DNA of 25,659 nucleotides, from NCBI GenBank assembly GCA_900556875.1, contig USQQ01000021.1, forward strand, positions 1 through 25,659. Direction: 5' to 3'. Under the pieces are notes generated by a model. That model was not told the DNA's origin. It made no database searches and was given only the letters and a program-made list of their open reading frames with translations. The position numbers were made by a program, and so were the translations under genes. This stretch comes from an uncultured Collinsella sp. (lineage in GTDB: Bacteria > Actinomycetota > Coriobacteriia > Coriobacteriales > Coriobacteriaceae). Shown piece by piece: positions 7,858 to 14,493 of the stretch (position 1 is the stretch's first letter; each line of letters opens with the position of its first letter).

Positions 7858-8910
7858 ATGAATCCCAGGACTAAATCTCAGGACATTCGCGACTTGAGCC
7901 AAAACGATATTCGCGAGCTTGTGGCCAAACTTGGCCAGCCCGCTTTCCGCGCAAAGCAGCTCATCGAATGGGTCTTTGAGAAGAACGTTTGTTCGTTTGA
8001 CGATATGACCAACCTTCCCAAGGCTTTCCGCGAGCAGCTTAAAGAGGCTTTTGCCTTTGACACGCCGACTGAACTCACCAAGCAGGTTTCTAAAGATGGT
8101 TCTCGCAAGTATCTGCTCGAGTACCACGACGGCATTTCCGTCGAGACCGTCGGTATACCCCGTCGTAACAAGCTTTCCGTCTGCGTTTCCACCCAGGCAG
8201 GCTGTGGCATGGGCTGCGCCTTTTGCGCTACCGGCCTCAACGGCCTCAAGCGCTCTCTGACCGCTCAAGAGATCGTCGACCAGGTACTTCATGTATCCAA
8301 CGATTTTGGCGAGCGTGCCACGAGCGTTGTCTTCATGGGCCAGGGCGAGCCGTTTGCCAACTACGACGAGGTTCTCAAGGCACTGCGTATCCTCAACGAC
8401 CCCGATGGCATCGGTATCGGCGCCCGTCACCTCACCGTCTCTACCAGCGGCGTTATTCCCGGTATTCGCAAATTTGCCGACATCCCCGAGCAGTTCACGC
8501 TTGCCGTTTCCCTGCACTCCGCCATCCAGTCGACGCGCAACAAGCTCATGCCCGGTGTTAAGAAGTACACGCTGCTCCGCCTTCACGAGGCGCTTCAGCT
8601 CTACACCGAAAAGACTGGCCGCCGCCCGACCTATGAATATGCCATGATCGAAGGCGTCAACGATACGAATCCCGAGATGCAGGCACTCTGCGACTTCTGC
8701 GAGGGAACGCTGTGCCACGTTAACCTGATTCAGCTTAACGACATCGAGGGCAGCCCGCTCAAGCCGTCGCCGATTCATAAGGTCGAGGATCTTCAGCGCC
8801 GCCTTGAGTCTCGTGGTATCGAGACCACGATTCGTAACTCCCGTGGTAACGATATTGACGCCGCTTGCGGACAGCTGAAACAGCGCTTCAAAGTTCAGAA
8901 GAACGCATAG
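7858..8910 (+). CDS. rlmN: Dual-specificity RNA methyltransferase RlmN (23S rRNA A2503 / tRNA A37)
   Basis: This radical-SAM enzyme methylates C2 of adenosine 2503 in 23S rRNA and, in E. coli, A37 of some tRNAs. The 350 residues fit the family. The cluster motif CGMGCAFC gives Cys116, Cys120 and Cys123. The C-terminal cysteine that carries the methyl group in the ping-pong mechanism is Cys337 in NDIDAACGQL. Other family markers are GFRAKQLIEW-like FRAKQLIEWVF near residue 30, FMGQGEPFANYD and the VSTSGVIPGI segment. ATG at 7858 follows an AAAGG by about 8 bases. It is a single-gene unit ended by the strong hairpin at 8949-8983. Codon use is more T-ending than in the flanking genes, as often seen in well-expressed genes. 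RlmN loss or change is linked to linezolid susceptibility; all key residues here look intact. Confidence 0.95.
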   Translation: MNPRTKSQDIRDLSQNDIRELVAKLGQPAFRAKQLIEWVFEKNVCSFDDMTNLPKAFREQLKEAFAFDTPTELTKQVSKDGSRKYLLEYHDGISVETVGIPRRNKLSVCVSTQAGCGMGCAFCATGLNGLKRSLTAQEIVDQVLHVSNDFGERATSVVFMGQGEPFANYDEVLKALRILNDPDGIGIGARHLTVSTSGVIPGIRKFADIPEQFTLAVSLHSAIQSTRNKLMPGVKKYTLLRLHEALQLYTEKTGRRPTYEYAMIEGVNDTNPEMQALCDFCEGTLCHVNLIQLNDIEGSPLKPSPIHKVEDLQRRLESRGIETTIRNSRGNDIDAACGQLKQRFKVQKNA

Positions 8911-8928
8911 GGGAGTCGCACTCCAAAA

Positions 8929-8944
8929 CGTTTCATGTGAAACA
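8929..8944. promoter_or_regulatory. Degenerate parS-like site after rlmN
   Basis: CGTTTCATGTGAAACA matches the ParB-binding consensus TGTTTCACGTGAAACA at 14 of 16 positions. It lies between the rlmN stop and its terminator, about 2.1 kb from the perfect parS cluster. It may be a weaker ParB site. Confidence 0.4.
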
Positions 8945-8948
8945 TCGA

Positions 8949-8983
8949 ATGGCCCCGGTTGCAGGATATGCAACCGGGGCCAT
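8949..8983 (+). terminator. Rho-independent terminator of rlmN
   Basis: A perfect 15-bp stem (8949-8963 with 8969-8983) rich in G and C closes a 5-base loop (GGATA) and is followed by a T-rich tail. It is the downstream signal for rlmN. Confidence 0.9.
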
Positions 8984-9044
8984 TTCATTTATTGACCTCA
9001 ATTTTGGACCGTTGCTAGCTTTCCCATTTTTTACGGACAAAATA

Positions 9045-9080
9045 AGCGGCCCTTGTCTCATGAATCAGACAAGGGCCGCT
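9045..9080 (-). terminator. Terminator of the rsmG-parA-parB operon
   Basis: A perfect 14-bp stem (9045-9058 with 9067-9080) has an 8-base loop. Read on the minus strand it is followed by a T-rich run (TTATTTTG), which fits termination after the small gene downstream of parB. It faces the rlmN terminator. Confidence 0.8.
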
Positions 9081-9100
9081 CAAAATATGCAGGGTAATTG

Positions 9101-9112
9101 TTAGGTACCTAA
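9101..9112. repeat. 12-bp perfect palindrome, copy 1
   Basis: TTAGGTACCTAA overlaps the stop codon of the small gene after parB. The same palindrome recurs at 12605-12616, also directly 3' of a minus-strand gene (yidC). Its role is unknown. Confidence 0.5.
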
Positions 9113-9363
9113 TAGCCTACATTTTCCCATTGGTTGCTAACCCAACCTTGATTAATCTTAGGATTTTTCGTTACCTGAGCAGTGCGCATGGCAACATCTT
9201 CTGTCATAACATCCATTTTCTTCTTGGATGTATCAACGATATCATGCGCACTACGAAGCAAACGACCTCGAAGTTCATCGTCTGTCGCGATCTTAAAGCC
9301 AGCAAAGGCACCAGCCGCGACAGTCGTCGCCAACGCAATCGCAGTAATAATCTTATTCCTCAT
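9109..9363 (-). CDS. Small membrane-anchored protein downstream of parB
   Basis: This 84-residue protein of unknown function begins at ATG 9363, chosen because GGAGG sits 5 bases upstream and the ATG overlaps the parB stop codon (ATGAGGAATAA, an 11-bp overlap). Residues ~4-24 (KIITAIALATTVAAGAFAGF) form one membrane helix or uncleaved signal anchor. The rest is a charged, mostly helical segment (ELRGRLLRSAHDIVDTSKKKMDVMTEDVAMRTAQV) followed by an Asn/Trp-rich tail. The layout, a short N-terminal anchor plus amphipathic helix, recalls YtxH-like small proteins, but no motif proves that. Its coupling to parB makes a link with chromosome segregation or membrane tethering of ParABS possible; this is inference. 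It is the last gene of its operon before the terminator at 9045-9080. Confidence 0.7.
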   Translation of the reverse strand: MRNKIITAIALATTVAAGAFAGFKIATDDELRGRLLRSAHDIVDTSKKKMDVMTEDVAMRTAQVTKNPKINQGWVSNQWENVGY

Positions 9364-10258
9364 CGTGGCCTCCTTGATCAAACTGAATCATTTCACCAAG
9401 AATACGAGAGAGCTCTTCCTCGTCTTTAAACTCAATCTCAATCTTATTCTTTCCACGCGAGCTCTTCACACGCACGTTGGTATTAAATACCTGGCGAAGC
9501 ACACGGGCAGCCTTTTTAAAAGACTGAGGCGTTGCAGACCTCGGCGTCTTAGGCGTCTCTCCGGCAGAAAACAATGGAGCAAGATTTTCTGTCGCTCTTA
9601 CGGAAAGGCCCTCTGCAACAACCTTTTCTGCAAGTCGAATTCGAGCATCCTCATAGGGAACTGCAAGAATCGCACGTGCATGACCAGCAGTAAGTTTACC
9701 CTCAAAAATCATCTGCTGAACTACTTCAGGGAGATCAAGAAGGCGCAACGAATTTGTAATTGCAGAGCGTGATTTGCTTACTGCCTTCGACAATGCCTCC
9801 TGGGTCATACCGCTGGCATCAATGAGCTGGCGATAGCCCTTAGCCTCTTCGACGGGATTCAGATCAGAACGCTGAAGGTTTTCGATAAGAGCAAGAGCCA
9901 GCATCTCTTCATCATTAACATCTTTAATGATGACAGGCAGCTCCTCAAGACCAGCAAGCTTTGACGCCTGGTAACGACGCTCACCAGCGATAATCTCATA
10001 GCCGTTTCCATGCTTGCGAACCAAGAGCGGCTGCAAAACGCCATGCTCTTGGATTGACTCGCTCAACTCGCGAAGTTCAGTTTCATTAAAATGAATTCGC
10101 GGTTGATTAGGGTTGGGAACGATATCCTCAATAGATAGTTTTGTTACAGATGCGGCATTTGAAGCAGATACAGCAGAACCACCGGTCTCATACTCGGCCT
10201 CTGAGACCAAAGCATTGAGTCCGCGTCCCAATCCACCACGTTTCTTTGCACTAGGCAC
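9353..10258 (-). CDS. parB: Chromosome-partitioning protein ParB (CTP-dependent clamp)
   Basis: ParB binds parS and, with CTP, closes into a sliding clamp that spreads along the origin and recruits SMC. Of 301 residues, ~40-130 hold the N-terminal ParB/CTPase domain, with NPNQPR, the GERRYQAS motif (box II, phosphate binding) and ENLQRSDLNPVEEA. Residues ~135-200 are the helix-turn-helix DNA-binding domain (MTQEALSKAVSKSRSAITNSLRLL, then GHARAIL). A basic, variable linker and a C-terminal dimerisation region follow. The start is GTG at 10258, overlapping the parA stop (GTGCCTAG, 8 bp). GAGGTGATC lies 5 bases upstream, so translation is coupled to parA. Three perfect parS sites lie just upstream of parA, close enough for spreading ParB to cover its own operon and repress it. 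Confidence 0.95.
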   Translation of the reverse strand: MPSAKKRGGLGRGLNALVSEAEYETGGSAVSASNAASVTKLSIEDIVPNPNQPRIHFNETELRELSESIQEHGVLQPLLVRKHGNGYEIIAGERRYQASKLAGLEELPVIIKDVNDEEMLALALIENLQRSDLNPVEEAKGYRQLIDASGMTQEALSKAVSKSRSAITNSLRLLDLPEVVQQMIFEGKLTAGHARAILAVPYEDARIRLAEKVVAEGLSVRATENLAPLFSAGETPKTPRSATPQSFKKAARVLRQVFNTNVRVKSSRGKNKIEIEFKDEEELSRILGEMIQFDQGGHDEE

Positions 10259-11051
10259 GCTTGATCACCTCTTTTGCAAGGTTCATATACGCTTTTGCAC
10301 CCTTGTTTTGAGGTGCATAGGTAATTACCGGTTCTCCAAAAGACGGAGCTTCAGAGATTTTAACCGTACGGGGAATCAACGTCTTAAACGCCTTATCACC
10401 AAAGTACGATTGAACTTCCTCAACAACCTGATTCGACAAAGAAGTACGTGAGTCATACATGGTCATAAGCACGCCATAGGTGTCTAAGCCCTTGTTCAGA
10501 CGTGATTTGACCATCTTCATTGACTCAAGCAGCTTCGTAACGCCCTCGAGTGCGTAATACTCACACTGGATCGGAATCAAAACGCTATCTGCTGCGGTCA
10601 AGGCATTGATAGTAAGCAGGCCGAGCGAAGGAGGACAGTCAATGAAAATAAAATCGAACTCGTCCTGAATCGGCTCAAGCAAATCTTTGAGGCGGGTTTC
10701 ACGAGCAATTGCGCTTACGAGCTCAATTTCGGCACCTGCAAGCTGAATCGTAGCTGGAATTACGAATACCTTTTTGCAATTTGTATCAAGAACAAGCGAT
10801 TCTGCCGGCACATCATTCAACAATGCATCATAGATGCAGTGATCAAGGTCTTCTTTTTCAATTCCAAATCCACTGGTACTGTTTCCCTGCGGATCAAAAT
10901 CGACAATCAGTGTCTTACGACCCTGCTCACCCAGTGCTGCTGCAAGGTTTACAGCCGTCGTTGACTTACCGACGCCGCCTTTTTGATTGATGATTGCAAT
11001 GATACGCGTGTCTTTTGCGTTCTTAGAACGCTTAACGTCGCGAAATCCCAC
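10251..11051 (-). CDS. parA: Chromosome-partitioning ATPase ParA (Soj)
   Basis: This is a Walker-type ATPase that binds DNA non-specifically as an ATP dimer and is released by ParB, moving origins apart. In Bacillus the homologue also regulates DnaA. The 266 residues include the deviant Walker A KGGVGKSTTAVNLA, with the signature lysine near residue 25, the switch motif DFDPQGNSTSGFG, and Walker B FIFIDCPPSLGLLT. The start is GTG at 11051, preceded by AGGAGG at about 4-5 bases. It lies between the parS cluster and parB in an operon with rsmG upstream. The ~15 residues before the ParA core are basic (FRDVKRSKNAKD), which may aid DNA binding. Together with parB and the small gene this segment is visibly AT-richer than the gyrase end of the window. 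Confidence 0.95.
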   Translation of the reverse strand: MGFRDVKRSKNAKDTRIIAIINQKGGVGKSTTAVNLAAALGEQGRKTLIVDFDPQGNSTSGFGIEKEDLDHCIYDALLNDVPAESLVLDTNCKKVFVIPATIQLAGAEIELVSAIARETRLKDLLEPIQDEFDFIFIDCPPSLGLLTINALTAADSVLIPIQCEYYALEGVTKLLESMKMVKSRLNKGLDTYGVLMTMYDSRTSLSNQVVEEVQSYFGDKAFKTLIPRTVKISEAPSFGEPVITYAPQNKGAKAYMNLAKEVIKRA

Positions 11052-11090
11052 GGTCCCTCCTGGTGTGTATTAAAGCTGTCAAACGGAGGA

Positions 11091-11184
11091 TGTTTCACGT
11101 GAAACATTCCGATTCGATATCAACCGCCATGTTTCACGTGAAACACTGCAAGTTGTTAGTATCCATTATGTTTCACGTGAAACA
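11091..11184. promoter_or_regulatory. parS: Cluster of three perfect parS centromere sites
   Basis: The exact 16-mer TGTTTCACGTGAAACA occurs at 11091-11106, 11130-11145 and 11169-11184. Start-to-start spacing is 39 bp both times, with unrelated 23-bp spacers. The cluster lies between the rsmG stop (11186) and the parA start (11051), so ParB loading here can both mark the origin and control parAB transcription. Confidence 0.97.
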
Positions 11185-11185
11185 T

Positions 11186-11923
11186 CTAGGCAAGCGGATT
11201 CTTCTTAGCCATGCCATTTGCACGAGGCAATGAAACGGATGCTGGATGACTCTTCTTGAGAACAATGAACTCCCTGTGGCCCAAGCCCTCAGGCAAATCG
11301 ATTGCGTCATTCAGAAGCAAAGTGAAGCCGCAAATCTTAGCTGCCGACATGCCGGAAACTAGCTCCTCATCCGAAGGATTACCCTTGGTGATAACAAATA
11401 GACCTCCATCCTTGAGGAACGGAGCCGCATACTCAACAAGAATCGGTAGAGGGGCAAGTGCGCGGGCGGTTACGACAGAAAACTGCTTCTTATGGCTTCG
11501 AGCATATTCTTCAAGGCGATCATGAATCGCATGAGCATGTTTCAACCCAAGAGCATGAACAAAAGAATTGACGGCATCAACCTTCTTACCAACAGAGTCA
11601 ATATAAGTAGCTTTACGATGCGTGGTTATGGTTAACGGAATACCAGGGAAGCCCGCACCTGTCCCCATATCGAGCAAAGCTCCCTCAGGAGCCTTATTGA
11701 TATAGGGGAGCAAAACAAGTGAGTCGAGGATATGAAGTACCGCAGCATCTTCTACGTTAAGAATACGGGTGAGATTAGTTGTCTTATTTGTTTCCAGAAC
11801 CAAATCCAAATGCTGAATACAGTTACTCAGCTCAACATCAGATACGCTCAAGGAATACTCTTTGCAATAGGAAGTTAGACGAGTCAACATCTCGTCAGCT
11901 TGCTGATCACTAAGTACTAACAA
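11186..11923 (-). CDS. rsmG: 16S rRNA m7G527 methyltransferase RsmG (GidB)
   Basis: RsmG uses S-adenosylmethionine to methylate N7 of G527 in the 530 loop of 16S rRNA; loss gives low-level streptomycin resistance. The core has ILDSL, the SAM-binding loop LLDMGTGAGFPGIPL, a second acidic strand (YIDSVGKKVDAVN) and SVVTARALAPL. The TTG at 11923 is chosen as start because AAAGGAG lies 6 bases upstream; this gives 245 residues, near the family norm. A longer frame opens at a TTG at 11971, but that codon sits in the T-run of the upstream terminator, so it should not be translated in most transcripts. The stop codon lies 2 bases from a parS site. It heads the rsmG-parA-parB operon, a common arrangement near oriC. 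Confidence 0.92.
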   Translation of the reverse strand: MLVLSDQQADEMLTRLTSYCKEYSLSVSDVELSNCIQHLDLVLETNKTTNLTRILNVEDAAVLHILDSLVLLPYINKAPEGALLDMGTGAGFPGIPLTITTHRKATYIDSVGKKVDAVNSFVHALGLKHAHAIHDRLEEYARSHKKQFSVVTARALAPLPILVEYAAPFLKDGGLFVITKGNPSDEELVSGMSAAKICGFTLLLNDAIDLPEGLGHREFIVLKKSHPASVSLPRANGMAKKNPLA

Positions 11924-11968
11924 CGAAAGCTCCTTTCTGACAAAAACCAGTGTATCGAGAACTTTTGA

Positions 11969-12001
11969 CAAAAAAAGGGGACGTGGAAACCACGTCCCCT
12001 T
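11969..12001 (-). terminator. Terminator of the rpmH-rnpA-yidD-yidC-khpB operon
   Basis: A perfect 12-bp stem (11975-11986 with 11990-12001) and a 3-base loop are followed on the minus strand by six Ts. It ends transcription about 20 bases after the khpB stop, which means rsmG-parA-parB needs its own promoter or read-through. Confidence 0.92.
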
Positions 12002-12019
12002 AGCATAAGCACGAGCAGA

Positions 12020-12589
12020 TTATCGAGCAACAATCACCACATGGCGATCAGGGTCAGAACCCTCAGAATGAGTATCGACGGCATCATTGCCACGAAGTGC
12101 AATGTGAACCAGTCGACGCTCATAGGCATTCATGGGCGGAAGCGAAACACTCTTATGAGTGCGGATGGCACGCTCGGCTGCAGACTGAGCCATGGAGGCA
12201 ACCTTGTCCTGACGGCGGCTCTTGTATCCCTCGACGTCCACTACAACCGGATACCTAAAGCCAAGCTTGCGGCTCACTAGCAAAGAGAACATAACCTGAA
12301 GGGCATCAAGGGTGCGACCATGACGGCCAATGAGAACAGCAAGGTCGGGAGCCGTTACATCCAGAATCAGCTCACCCTCGTCGCCCTCATACTCATCGAT
12401 AGGAGAGTTGGCGGCATCGAAGTGCGAAAGGATGGAACGCAGGATGGAAATCGCGACATCGGCAATGGTGTCGAGCTCCTCGTCGGTCAGCTCTTCACCG
12501 GCTTTGTAGCGCTGTGCAATCTCGGGATAATCGCCCGCGACCTGCGGGGCAACCTCCTCAAGCATATCCTCGATGATCTCTTCAGACAT
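12020..12589 (-). CDS. khpB: RNA-binding protein KhpB / Jag (KH and R3H domains)
   Basis: KhpB binds RNA with KhpA and affects cell elongation and division in Gram-positive bacteria. The ATG at 12589 is preferred over one four codons upstream because GGAG lies 6-7 bases before it, giving 189 residues. A KH-type domain is seen around residues ~75-130, with the RNA-binding loop LIGRHGRTLDALQ. The C-terminal R3H domain contains RRLVHIALRG (Arg-x-x-x-His). The N-terminus (~60 residues) is acidic and helical and does not look like the Jag_N domain found in Bacillus and Streptococcus Jag, so this is a shortened form. It follows yidC closely, the usual pairing; a functional link with membrane insertion has been proposed but is not proven. 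The operon's terminator lies just after its stop. Confidence 0.9.
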   Translation of the reverse strand: MSEEIIEDMLEEVAPQVAGDYPEIAQRYKAGEELTDEELDTIADVAISILRSILSHFDAANSPIDEYEGDEGELILDVTAPDLAVLIGRHGRTLDALQVMFSLLVSRKLGFRYPVVVDVEGYKSRRQDKVASMAQSAAERAIRTHKSVSLPPMNAYERRLVHIALRGNDAVDTHSEGSDPDRHVVIVAR

Positions 12590-12604
12590 AACGTACTCCA
12601 AAAA

Positions 12605-12616
12605 TTAGGTACCTAA
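12605..12616. repeat. 12-bp perfect palindrome, copy 2
   Basis: TTAGGTACCTAA lies in the 44-bp gap between the yidC stop and the khpB start. On the minus strand five Ts follow it. An identical palindrome lies at 9101-9112. Confidence 0.5.
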
Positions 12617-12633
12617 ATAAGATTGATATCCCG

Positions 12634-13404
12634 CTACTTCTTCTTGTGCGGGCGCGGCTTCTTTTCGCGACGAGTGACCTCAACCTGCAGCGGCGCGTTC
12701 TTAAGGCGCTCCTCCTCATCGGCCTTCGCCTTGTCGATGACCTTCTGCGTCACAAAAATCTGCTGGATAACCTGCCAAGCAGACGAGACGTCGTAGTACA
12801 GCAGAACACCAACGGGAAGGCTCCAGCCCATCCAAAGCATCATGACCGTCATGACAACGGCCATCATACGCATGCTCTGAGCCTGCTGGCCGGTCTGGTT
12901 GCGCGACATATAGAGCTGCGGAATCAGGGTCAGGACAGCGAACAGGATCAGGCAGACCAGCGCAGGCAGCGCGACCATAAAGCCATCGGCAAAGGAGGCA
13001 CTCGGCGTGGTGGTCAGGTCGGGCAGAATATTAAAGAACGAGAACGTGCCGTCGTTAAAGTAGTCCGGCAGGTTACGCAGCAGCGTAAATAGGGCGAACA
13101 GGACAGGCATCTGAATCAACAGCGGCAGACAACCAGCCATCGGGTTGAACTTGTTCTCGCTGTAGAACTTCTGCATTTCCTCGGCCTGACGCTGGGGATC
13201 GTCGGCATAGCGCTCCTGGATCTCGAGCATCTTGGGCTGCAGCACCTGCATGCGTGCCGTCGACTTAGTCGACTTGAGCATAAGCGGCGTCAGCAGCAGA
13301 CGGATGATGACCACCAGGATGATGATGGACAGGCCCCAGTCGACCGCAAAGGTCTGGATGAGCTTGAGCAGCTCGAAAAGGATGTTAACGATCCAATCCC
13401 ACAT
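12634..13404 (-). CDS. yidC: Membrane protein insertase YidC (Oxa1 family)
   Basis: YidC inserts membrane proteins, alone or with SecYEG. The 256 residues give the compact five-helix Gram-positive form. The first helix after a short amphipathic start carries the conserved hydrophilic-groove arginine (Arg35 in VVIIRLLLTPLMLKS). A cytosolic helical hairpin (KMLEIQERYADDPQRQAEEMQKFYSE) and FNPMAGCLPLLIQMPVLFALF follow, as in the family. The tail is strongly basic (RREKKPRPHKKK), which fits ribosome binding. No lipoprotein signal with a Cys is present, unlike SpoIIIJ of Bacillus, so the N-terminus probably inserts directly. ATG 13404 has GGAGG about 9 bases upstream. It lies in the usual order rnpA-yidD-yidC-khpB. 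Confidence 0.95.
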   Translation of the reverse strand: MWDWIVNILFELLKLIQTFAVDWGLSIIILVVIIRLLLTPLMLKSTKSTARMQVLQPKMLEIQERYADDPQRQAEEMQKFYSENKFNPMAGCLPLLIQMPVLFALFTLLRNLPDYFNDGTFSFFNILPDLTTTPSASFADGFMVALPALVCLILFAVLTLIPQLYMSRNQTGQQAQSMRMMAVVMTVMMLWMGWSLPVGVLLYYDVSSAWQVIQQIFVTQKVIDKAKADEEERLKNAPLQVEVTRREKKPRPHKKK

Positions 13405-13433
13405 GTAAGTTTTCCTCCGATAGCGAGTGCCCG

Positions 13434-13658
13434 CTAGGGCACAGGGTCATAACCGCCGACGTGCAGGGGATTGCAGCGAGCGATGCGCCTCACGGCAAGC
13501 CAGCAGCCTCTCAAAACACCGTACTTCTCAATCGCCTGGACGGCGTATTGCGAGCACGTTGGGTAATAAATGCAGGCGTCAGGCAATAAGGGCGAAATAA
13601 CCTGTTGATATATGCGAATAGGAGCGATGGCAACACGTCGCAAAACGTGATTGCTCAT
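13434..13658 (-). CDS. yidD: Membrane protein insertion efficiency factor YidD
   Basis: This 74-residue protein has the family hallmarks: IRIYQQVISPLLPDACIYYPTCSQYAVQAIEKYG, then RRIARCNPLHVGGYDPVP. The three conserved cysteines (Cys29, Cys36 and the one in RCNP) are present. YidD sits at the inner face of the membrane through an amphipathic helix and helps YidC-dependent insertion. Its ATG overlaps the rnpA stop by 4 bp (ATGA), showing coupled translation. Its usual C-terminal tail is very short here, ending right after DPVP. Confidence 0.95.
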   Translation of the reverse strand: MSNHVLRRVAIAPIRIYQQVISPLLPDACIYYPTCSQYAVQAIEKYGVLRGCWLAVRRIARCNPLHVGGYDPVP

Positions 13659-13993
13659 CGCTCCTCCCCGGCAACGCCGGCGCGTTTCATAAGCGAACGC
13701 AATGCATTGTCCATCTCCTGAGGCGAAGAAACCCTCGTCTTGGGAGTTGCGAACAAGATGATGTCATAACCCGCAACGGGAAATCCACAGCTGCGGGCGG
13801 CCTCGCGCATCACACGCTTAGAACGGTTGCGCACGACAGCACAACCGAGCCGTTTAGCACCAACGAAGGCGACCCTTCCGGAGTCGCCTTCGCCAACCGA
13901 TTCACATATGGTCATTCGAATCAGAGGGTGATTGAAACGACGCCCCTGACTGAACACATGCTCGAAATCTTGCCGAGACTTAATAGTCTTCAT
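13655..13993 (-). CDS. rnpA: Ribonuclease P protein component
   Basis: This is the protein subunit that helps the RNase P RNA bind and cleave 5' leaders of pre-tRNA. The 112 residues are typical. Seen are IKSRQDFEHVFSQGRRFNHPLI (the pre-tRNA leader-binding cleft), RVAFVGAKRLGCAVVRNRSKRVMREAAR (the RNR motif that contacts the RNA) and DIILFATPKT. ATG 13993 starts a standard MKTIKSRQDF N-terminus, though only a weak ribosome site precedes it. As in most bacteria it follows rpmH directly, with a 20-bp gap, and overlaps yidD. Translation from the rpmH transcript is expected. Confidence 0.96.
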   Translation of the reverse strand: MKTIKSRQDFEHVFSQGRRFNHPLIRMTICESVGEGDSGRVAFVGAKRLGCAVVRNRSKRVMREAARSCGFPVAGYDIILFATPKTRVSSPQEMDNALRSLMKRAGVAGEER

Positions 13994-14013
13994 GCGAGAT
14001 GTGTGTATCGCTG

Positions 14014-14148
14014 CTAGACAGTGAGACGCTTGCGGCCCTTGGCGCGACGACGGGCGAGCACGGCACGACCACCCTTAGTGGCCATACGGGCACGGAAGCC
14101 ATGGGTCTTGGCACGCTTACGCTTATTAGGCTGATACGTACGCTTCAT
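14014..14148 (-). CDS. rpmH: 50S ribosomal protein L34
   Basis: The 44-residue sequence MKRTYQPNKRKRAKTHGFR...GRKRLTV is textbook L34: very basic, with the MKRTYQPN start and the HGFRARMATKGGRAVLARRRAKGR core. The start ATG 14148 has AGGAGG 7-8 bases upstream; the frame extends 20 codons further but that part is unsupported. It is the first gene of the minus-strand operon and is divergent from the dnaA-side genes, the arrangement seen around oriC in many bacteria. Confidence 0.97.
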   Translation of the reverse strand: MKRTYQPNKRKRAKTHGFRARMATKGGRAVLARRRAKGRKRLTV

Positions 14149-14176
14149 CTTAAGTTCCTCCTGCTGCATTTCGAGT

Positions 14177-14194
14177 GTCCGCGGGGGCGCGGAC
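14177..14194 (-). other. GC-rich hairpin in the rpmH leader
   Basis: A 7-bp stem (GTCCGCG with CGCGGAC) closes a GGGG loop, between the predicted start of transcription and the rpmH ribosome site. No T-run follows, so it is not a terminator. It could stabilise the mRNA or take part in regulation of L34; this is a guess. Confidence 0.4.
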
Positions 14195-14220
14195 GCAGAT
14201 ATAGACACGTGAGCTTGAAG

Positions 14221-14250
14221 ATTGTAGGGAAATCAATGTTCAAATGTCAA
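14221..14250 (-). promoter_or_regulatory. Sigma-A-type promoter for the rpmH operon
   Basis: On the minus strand, a perfect -35 TTGACA (14250-14245) is followed after 18 bp by the -10 TACAAT (14226-14221). Transcription would begin near 14213, leaving a leader of about 65 bases before rpmH. Confidence 0.75.
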
Positions 14251-14339
14251 GAAATCAAAGGTAAAAGGTTGCGCAGTTCACACGGTTCCCCCATAAGCCG
14301 AGCTCGATTTAGCGGTGCATGGCAACTTTTCACGATATT

Positions 14340-14440
14340 TCATTGAGTTTTCAACAGGTCATGTTGGCAATGTTGAGAACTTTTCGTCCATTTTCCAAAG
14401 TTTTCAACAGGTTTTGAAAAGTTGTCGAAAGATGAGAAAC
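14340..14440. other. oriC: Candidate oriC, upstream half (DnaA-box-like cluster)
   Basis: The gene-free stretch 14149-14493 holds the rpmH leader and promoter on its left and, on its right, a run of DnaA-box-like 9-mers. Two copies of TTTTCAACA (14348-14356 and 14401-14409) are each followed by GG. Variants are TTCTCAACA (reverse, 14371-14379), TTGCCAACA (reverse, 14362-14370) and TTTTCCAAA (14391-14399). TTGAAAAGTTGTCGAAA at 14414-14430 recurs with one change on the other side of dnaA. The classic TTATCCACA is absent. The assignment rests on position, clustering and the match with the dnaA-dnaN gap. Confidence 0.6.
14414..14430 (+). repeat. 17-bp origin repeat, copy 1
   Basis: TTGAAAAGTTGTCGAAA matches 16 of 17 bases of the motif at 17604-17620, in the same orientation. 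The two copies lie on opposite sides of the ATPase gene and dnaA. Each is next to a TTTTCAACA box. Confidence 0.65.
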
Positions 14441-14493
14441 ATTGCACGGTGAGCTACTATTTGTCCGAAACCTTTTGAAAGATTGCGAGCGGC

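Noticed and set aside
7762..8988. A long open antisense frame across rlmN (about 400 codons)
   Set aside because: rlmN on the other strand has every family motif and a ribosome site. The antisense product has no recognisable domain and lacks a supported start, so it is a shadow of the rlmN codon pattern.
14451..14460. TACTAT upstream of the origin ATPase gene as its promoter
   Set aside because: No -35-like hexamer lies 16-18 bases upstream, and the AT-rich origin sequence makes such matches common.
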